The notes under the pieces are model-generated. The model had not been told where the DNA came from. It saw nothing but the letters and a program-made list of their open reading frames with translations, and ran no database searches. 64,000 nt of DNA, from assembly GCA_037179385.1 (NCBI GenBank), contig CM074189.1, positions 21,587,020 to 21,651,019 on the forward strand, given 5' to 3'. The stretch comes from Holothuria scabra (lineage: Eukaryota > Echinodermata > Holothuroidea > Aspidochirotida > Holothuriidae). Both the position numbers and the translations under genes were made by a program. Below, one piece after another: positions 59,615-64,000 of the stretch (the stretch's first letter is position 1; the number at the start of each line of letters is the position of its first letter).

Positions 59615-60534
59615 AATTACTCAGCGAAGGAGCCTTTACTTCTGTATATAATATGAGGAGTGTCTAATTTTGACCGTTTGCCACTCCTCTGTGGAGAAAA
59701 CTTTGCAGGTTTGAAAAATGTGGGGAATCTAAAAAAACAATTTAATTTACTCCTTAAACCTTGAGAGAAAAATTAGATTACGACTACCTGCACAAATGGC
59801 GAAAATTTCACTAATGGGGCATGCAGGTCCCTTAGGTTTAATTCAAGTTCTTGTGCGGCTACCTATAATATTTGGTTCCAACGGGCTTGTAAACAAATGA
59901 AGATGTTTAGTAAATGAAAATAAGTCCTAACGCTTAAACACATACCATACACACTCTAAAATGGTGTTTAGGCATTAAACACTTTCTGAAAACTTTTTGA
60001 CCCCATTTTGTAAATACGTTTTGATGCAAAACACGCGTGTCTAAATTTCGCTTTTTAAAATGTTTTTATTGCCATAAGAATAAAAGTTCTATCACACGTT
60101 TGTACAAGGTGCAGTAGGCTATATAACTTTCAGGAAAAAAAAAGAAATACAAAGATTGTAATTTGAGTAGTACGACAATGACATCACAAATCATTGTGCA
60201 ATGTACCATTTTAATTTGAGTGAATAAACTACATCATTTTGTATCTCAGCTCAGGAATGTCCTGTGAAGATTGGAGTTGGACTGGTAGAGTTCATTTTTC
60301 ATGGATTTCAATACATATTTTTGAATTTTTTGACTTGAGATACACTTTCAATTTCAATGAATATGAGGGTTTCAAATTCAGGTACACAATAAGTGAAGAC
60401 GATTTAAGGCTGATGGACCCCACTAACGACTAATGGCTTCGCACAGTCACTAAAAACAAGCGCTTTTCGGATTCGTCTAGAGAAAATACACCGTCCTGAA
60501 TATTTGCATCACCCATCCAATGGTGAGGTTCTTC

Positions 60535-61450
60535 TTTCCCCCTATCATAATGTTCTGGGTTAGTCTAACGATTATTTATGTTAAAACTATGAATGTTGGG
60601 AAATTTCTGTGAAGTAATGAAGATACAAAATGGAAAAAAAACTAATGTACAATTTTACAGCGAAACACTGCGAATATTCACTTTTTTAAAGTCCTCCCGA
60701 CCCTCTGGGAAAAGGCCGTTCGGCGATACCAAACTTTACACTGCTTCCGAAAGAAGCTATACGTCCACTGAAGGACAATACGTAACCAACCTCACGACCC
60801 TCAGATCATTTACATCATTGGTCTGTCATGTATGGTTCCATTCTAGACTGGATGAAAAGAACAAATACTACACATGATCTTAGCCAAAAGGCCGAGATAT
60901 TCAACATAATATGATGCACGAGGTAGTCATATCGCAACACAATGTCTGCCGCAACAAACCTTGTGCTGAACTCAATTTGTTAAAACGTGGGCATCACACA
61001 ATTCCATCCACTGAAAGAACTATCGAACTCTCCAATTAGTCTTCAGTGTTTTTGAAACGTTTTTTTTTATAACCCTAGAGAGAGTAACAAAAAGTCCAGT
61101 GCCTTTGTACTCGCGGGAACGGAAATGCAACAAAAAGCGCTGTACATTGGTTTCTGTTGCACACAAAACTTTTTAAATCGAGGGCGCCAGAGCAGTTTCA
61201 TTTTATACCATAAGCGGGATTGCCAAAAATACAATTCACTCATGACGTACATCGTTAAAAAGCAGTCTCGTAAAGCCTTCACAACTAGTACAACACCTGA
61301 GGATCGTTAATTTTGGAATTTATATTTTACTTGACTTTACGGAAGCTTTTAAAAGGGGGGTATTTTTCAAGTTGAATTGAGATGAAGTTAAAGAAACCGC
61401 TGGAAAGCTGGAGCAAGATGGGACGTGAATAATTTCACTATTTGGAAATA
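60535..61450. repeat. Duplicated segment, copy 1 (carries a U2-SINE)
   Basis: Shared in order with 62662-63445: CCCCCTATC...AATGTTCT, ATTATTTATGTTAAAACTAT, GTGCTGAACT, CACAGTTCCATTC-like CACAATTCCATCC, GAGGGCGCCAGAGCAGTTT, AAAGAAACCGCT. No coding signal in either copy. Confidence 0.75.
60681..60896 (-). mobile_element. U2-snRNA-headed SINE, second copy with target duplication
   Basis: On the minus strand it starts CTCGGCCTTTTGGCTAAGAT (a few bases lost at the U2 5' end) and follows the 58943 copy through its body. It ends GGAGGACTTTAAAAAAG. The 7-bp duplication ATATTCA flanks it at 60674-60680 and 60897-60903. The duplicated segment at 62662-63445 has no insertion at this point. Confidence 0.8.
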
Positions 61451-62661
61451 GCATACACGTAGGAGGTGGTCGGAGGGGGGGGGGGGGGGCTGAGGGAGCT
61501 GACTCCTTCAAACACATTTTTCTGTGAAATTTTGGGCAATTTGTTGATAACCTTTGTACACCTACCTACACAGAACAAGAATTGTAATTTTGTAGCCGAA
61601 GTCAACGAATAGTTTGAAAAATCGTGGAGGTAATTAAAACAAAGTTCTAAGTTTTCCCGACAACATCACCATAATTAATCTAAAGACAGTTTTGATGTAC
61701 TTGACCCTTCATTGCGTTTTTCTCCAACAACTTACCAAGGCATTCCGTTGTTTAAGTTAGCATCACGCTGTACACTGTGGAATTTCCACGGAACTGGCGA
61801 AGACTGAAAAAAGTTCTTGAATGCCTTTAATGGTCTGATTACACGTACAGTCCGGAGGAATTCAGATGCAGTGTCCAATAGTGTGCAACCTATTCTGAGG
61901 GTACGAGCGAATTCTGGCGACAATAATGAAAATTGGGTATACAATTTTTCAATTACTCCATGATGTATTCTGAAAAAGTCTTTGCAAAAGTCTGTCTGCA
62001 AATTTATTCAAACATGACACCCAATAAAATATCATTTATAGAAAATTTCATCAGTTCACCATATCTTGAATTTAGTCACGAGTCACAGAGGAGTTAAAAC
62101 AGAAAACTATTTTCACGTTTTCAATTCCTTCCTATAGTTTTGCCCCGAGAAGGTACAACAGCGTTTCCTCAAATGGGAGTGGTACATTTTATGTAATGAT
62201 TTTCTGATGACTAAGCAAGTGGCTGATGTTTTTTTCTTTTGGAATGAATTCAAAATTTTATTTCCAAACGAAACTGAAAATTGCGACTTTTTCGTTTCTG
62301 AGTACAAGTCTGGGAATGCCATTTCCGGCTGTCTGAAGGGTCCAATTTTTTCAACATTTTCTGTACTTAATGGAAGCGCTCCGCTACGACAGTGTTTCAT
62401 ATAACTGATTGAACTGAACATCCCGTGCTTGTGCAATATATTACGTTTTTATCTACAATAGGAATTATTTCTGATAATTTTGCTCATTAATTTTAAGTAA
62501 AATTTTAGTGCAAACAAAAGCTCAATATATCGATTGCTAAAATTCTACTTACAGGCCTGAGATATGCGATTTCCGGCTATTTGAGGGGTAGCAATTTTTC
62601 AAAATTTTCAATTCGCCCACCTCATAGAGCGCTATAGAGAAAAGGTATACCCCGTTAATAC

Positions 62662-63445
62662 TTGCCCCCTATCGAAATGTTCTCAAGTTAGTAGAACGAT
62701 TAATTATGTTAAAAATTATGAATTTTGGGATATTTGTTTGAATTAATGAGAATAAAAAATGAAATTTACAGTACAATTATAACTTGAGAATTTACAATGT
62801 AAACATAGTAATTCACGAGAAGTGGAAATGCAACACACTAAGTGCTGAACTTTGTTTATACATTTGCATCCCACAGTTCCATTCGCTGAACGAGCTGTCG
62901 AAATACCTTTTATTCACCAGTGCTTTTGGAACGCATTTGCTTTTTCCTCGTGAGTGAGGATAGGAAAAGGTCTTTGGCTTTCGAGCACGGATGTTTAACA
63001 AAAGTTTTGGACATTAAAAATGACCTTCTCATGATAATACAGTAAATACTATGCCAAATTCTGGATGGCGTCCCTTGTATTACATTCGACTGTGAACAAA
63101 GGTACGACATGAGTAACCTGTGACGTCTCTAAAATCCCACAAAAACTTTTTAAATAGAGGGCGCCAGAGCAGTTTTATTTTATACCATTGGCAGTGTTGG
63201 AAAAACACGCCTCACTCAACATACACAACGGTAAAAAGTAGTCCTATAGCCTTCACAAACATCACAACACAAGGGGATCGTAAATAAGGACCTCAACAAC
63301 TGGAATTTATATTTTAAGCGATTAATCATGAGAGGGATTATTCAAGTTGATTTGACATGACAGTTAAAGACACACGACAGTTAAAGAAACCGCTACAAGG
63401 CGAGGAGCAAAACAGGGACGAGAATCATTTCACTATCTGGATTTG
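62662..63445. repeat. Duplicated segment, copy 2 (empty site)
   Basis: Parallel to 60535-61450. At the position of the SINE it reads AACTTGAGAATTTACAATGT without interruption. GAGGGCGCCAGAGCAGTTTT at 63158 marks the best-conserved block. Confidence 0.75.
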
Positions 63446-63567
63446 ATTTTTCACAAAAAAACCTTATAATTGGAACTTTTTCAACATTGTTGCTACCCTT
63501 TCGTTCCAGATGGCTATGTGCATTATAGGGCGATGGTGCTGGAAGTGACAGTGTGTTTGATCTCTTG

Positions 63568-63660
63568 TTTTTTCTTAAGTCCTCCCGACCCTCTGGCAAA
63601 GGGCCGTTCGGCGAAACCAGACCTATAACTGCCTCCCAAAGAAGCTATACGTCCGCTGAT
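63568..63660 (-). mobile_element. U2-SINE 3' fragment
   Basis: Minus strand: GGACGTATAGCTTCTTTGGG, then GCCGAACGGCCCTTTGCCAG, GGTCGGGAGGACTTAAG and an A-tail. The U2 head and first half are missing (5' truncation). Confidence 0.75.
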
Positions 63661-63666
63661 ATAATA

Positions 63667-63760
63667 TTTTTTCTAAAGTCCTTTCAACCCTCTAGCAAAG
63701 GACCTTTCGGCGAAACCAAACTTTTAACTGCTTCCCGAAAGAGCTAATACGCCCACTGAA
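63667..63760 (-). mobile_element. U2-SINE 3' fragment, adjacent to the previous one
   Basis: Minus strand: TTCAGTGGGCGTATTAGCTC, GCCGAAAGGTCCTTTGCTAG and GGTTGAAAGGACTTTAG with an A-tail. More diverged than the neighbour, same orientation, 6 bp apart. Confidence 0.7.
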
Positions 63761-64000
63761 CGTGAGAAAACTTTCATATTCAATAACGACAGTGGTGCCG
63801 AACAACTAAGGTACTGTCCACTTTTAGTATGAATTTACTTAAACTTCTGTATTGTTGAATTTTGGGTTTTATATGACAGGATATCGAATAAAAATCTTTT
63901 TTATCAATATTACTACATAGAAATTATTACAAGAAAACCCCCTAAATGCGTGCAAATACAACTTCAAGCCTTTTCATGCTCTATTTTGACTTTTGTATTT

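Noticed and set aside
1..64000. CRISPR array, rRNA or prokaryotic operon
   Set aside because: No regular spacer arrays, no rRNA sequence, and split exons with GT/AG borders show this is animal nuclear DNA.

Overview
The window is AT-rich animal nuclear DNA with long introns, interspersed repeats and no bacterial-style operons. Many decayed transposons, repeated TAGGCCTA/CCTAGG words and an extracellular-matrix gene of deuterostome type suggest a marine invertebrate deuterostome, most likely an echinoderm. The species call is an inference from repeat style only.

One protein-coding gene can be supported. It lies on the minus strand and fills most of the window. A first coding exon with a signal-peptide-like segment (about 56544-56354) is followed by eight exons at 38592-38513, 16302-16189, 11006-10749, 8985-8845, 7494-7399, 3081-2965, 2221-2096 and 828-700. 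It continues beyond base 1. Every exon is bounded by AG/GT and all junction phases agree (2-1 for the second exon, then 1-1 throughout), so one open frame of about 417 codons runs through all nine. The protein reads: signal peptide, fibrillin-type N-terminal cysteine module (FUN/EGF_N) with CCPGW, a Ser/Thr-rich linker with an EGF domain, then calcium-binding EGF domains (DINEC/DIDEC) with one divergent cysteine module. The order and motifs resemble VWCE (von Willebrand factor C and EGF domains). Fibrillin, LTBP and nephronectin/EGFL6 relatives are alternatives, because any C-terminal domains are outside the window.

The introns (17.8 kb and 22.2 kb for the first two) and the 7 kb upstream of the gene are packed with mobile elements. 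There is a CR1/L2-like LINE 3' fragment (11681-12533); a tRNA-headed SINE family with at least seven copies; an unrelated tRNA-headed SINE (about 400-616); and several non-autonomous hAT-like elements with 8-bp target-site duplications (18288-20357, 22598-23021, 34540-34806, 41885-42213, 44082-44658, 48674-49453, probably 29545-29891). Two MITE families are abundant: one begins and ends at TTAA (ends GGGCC...), the other has AAGGGCAAGARCAGT ends. A 0.8-kb tandem repeat (about 5620-6420) carries repeated TGACCTTTGACCT words.

The most unusual signal is near the right end. A retroposed family starts with the first ~48 nt of U2 snRNA, continues into an unrelated body and ends in an A-rich tail. 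One copy is complete (58943-59172), one is nearly complete with a 7-bp target duplication (60681-60896), and two are 5'-truncated (63568-63660, 63667-63760). A duplicated neighbouring segment shows the empty site of the second copy. This looks like a U2-snRNA-derived SINE.
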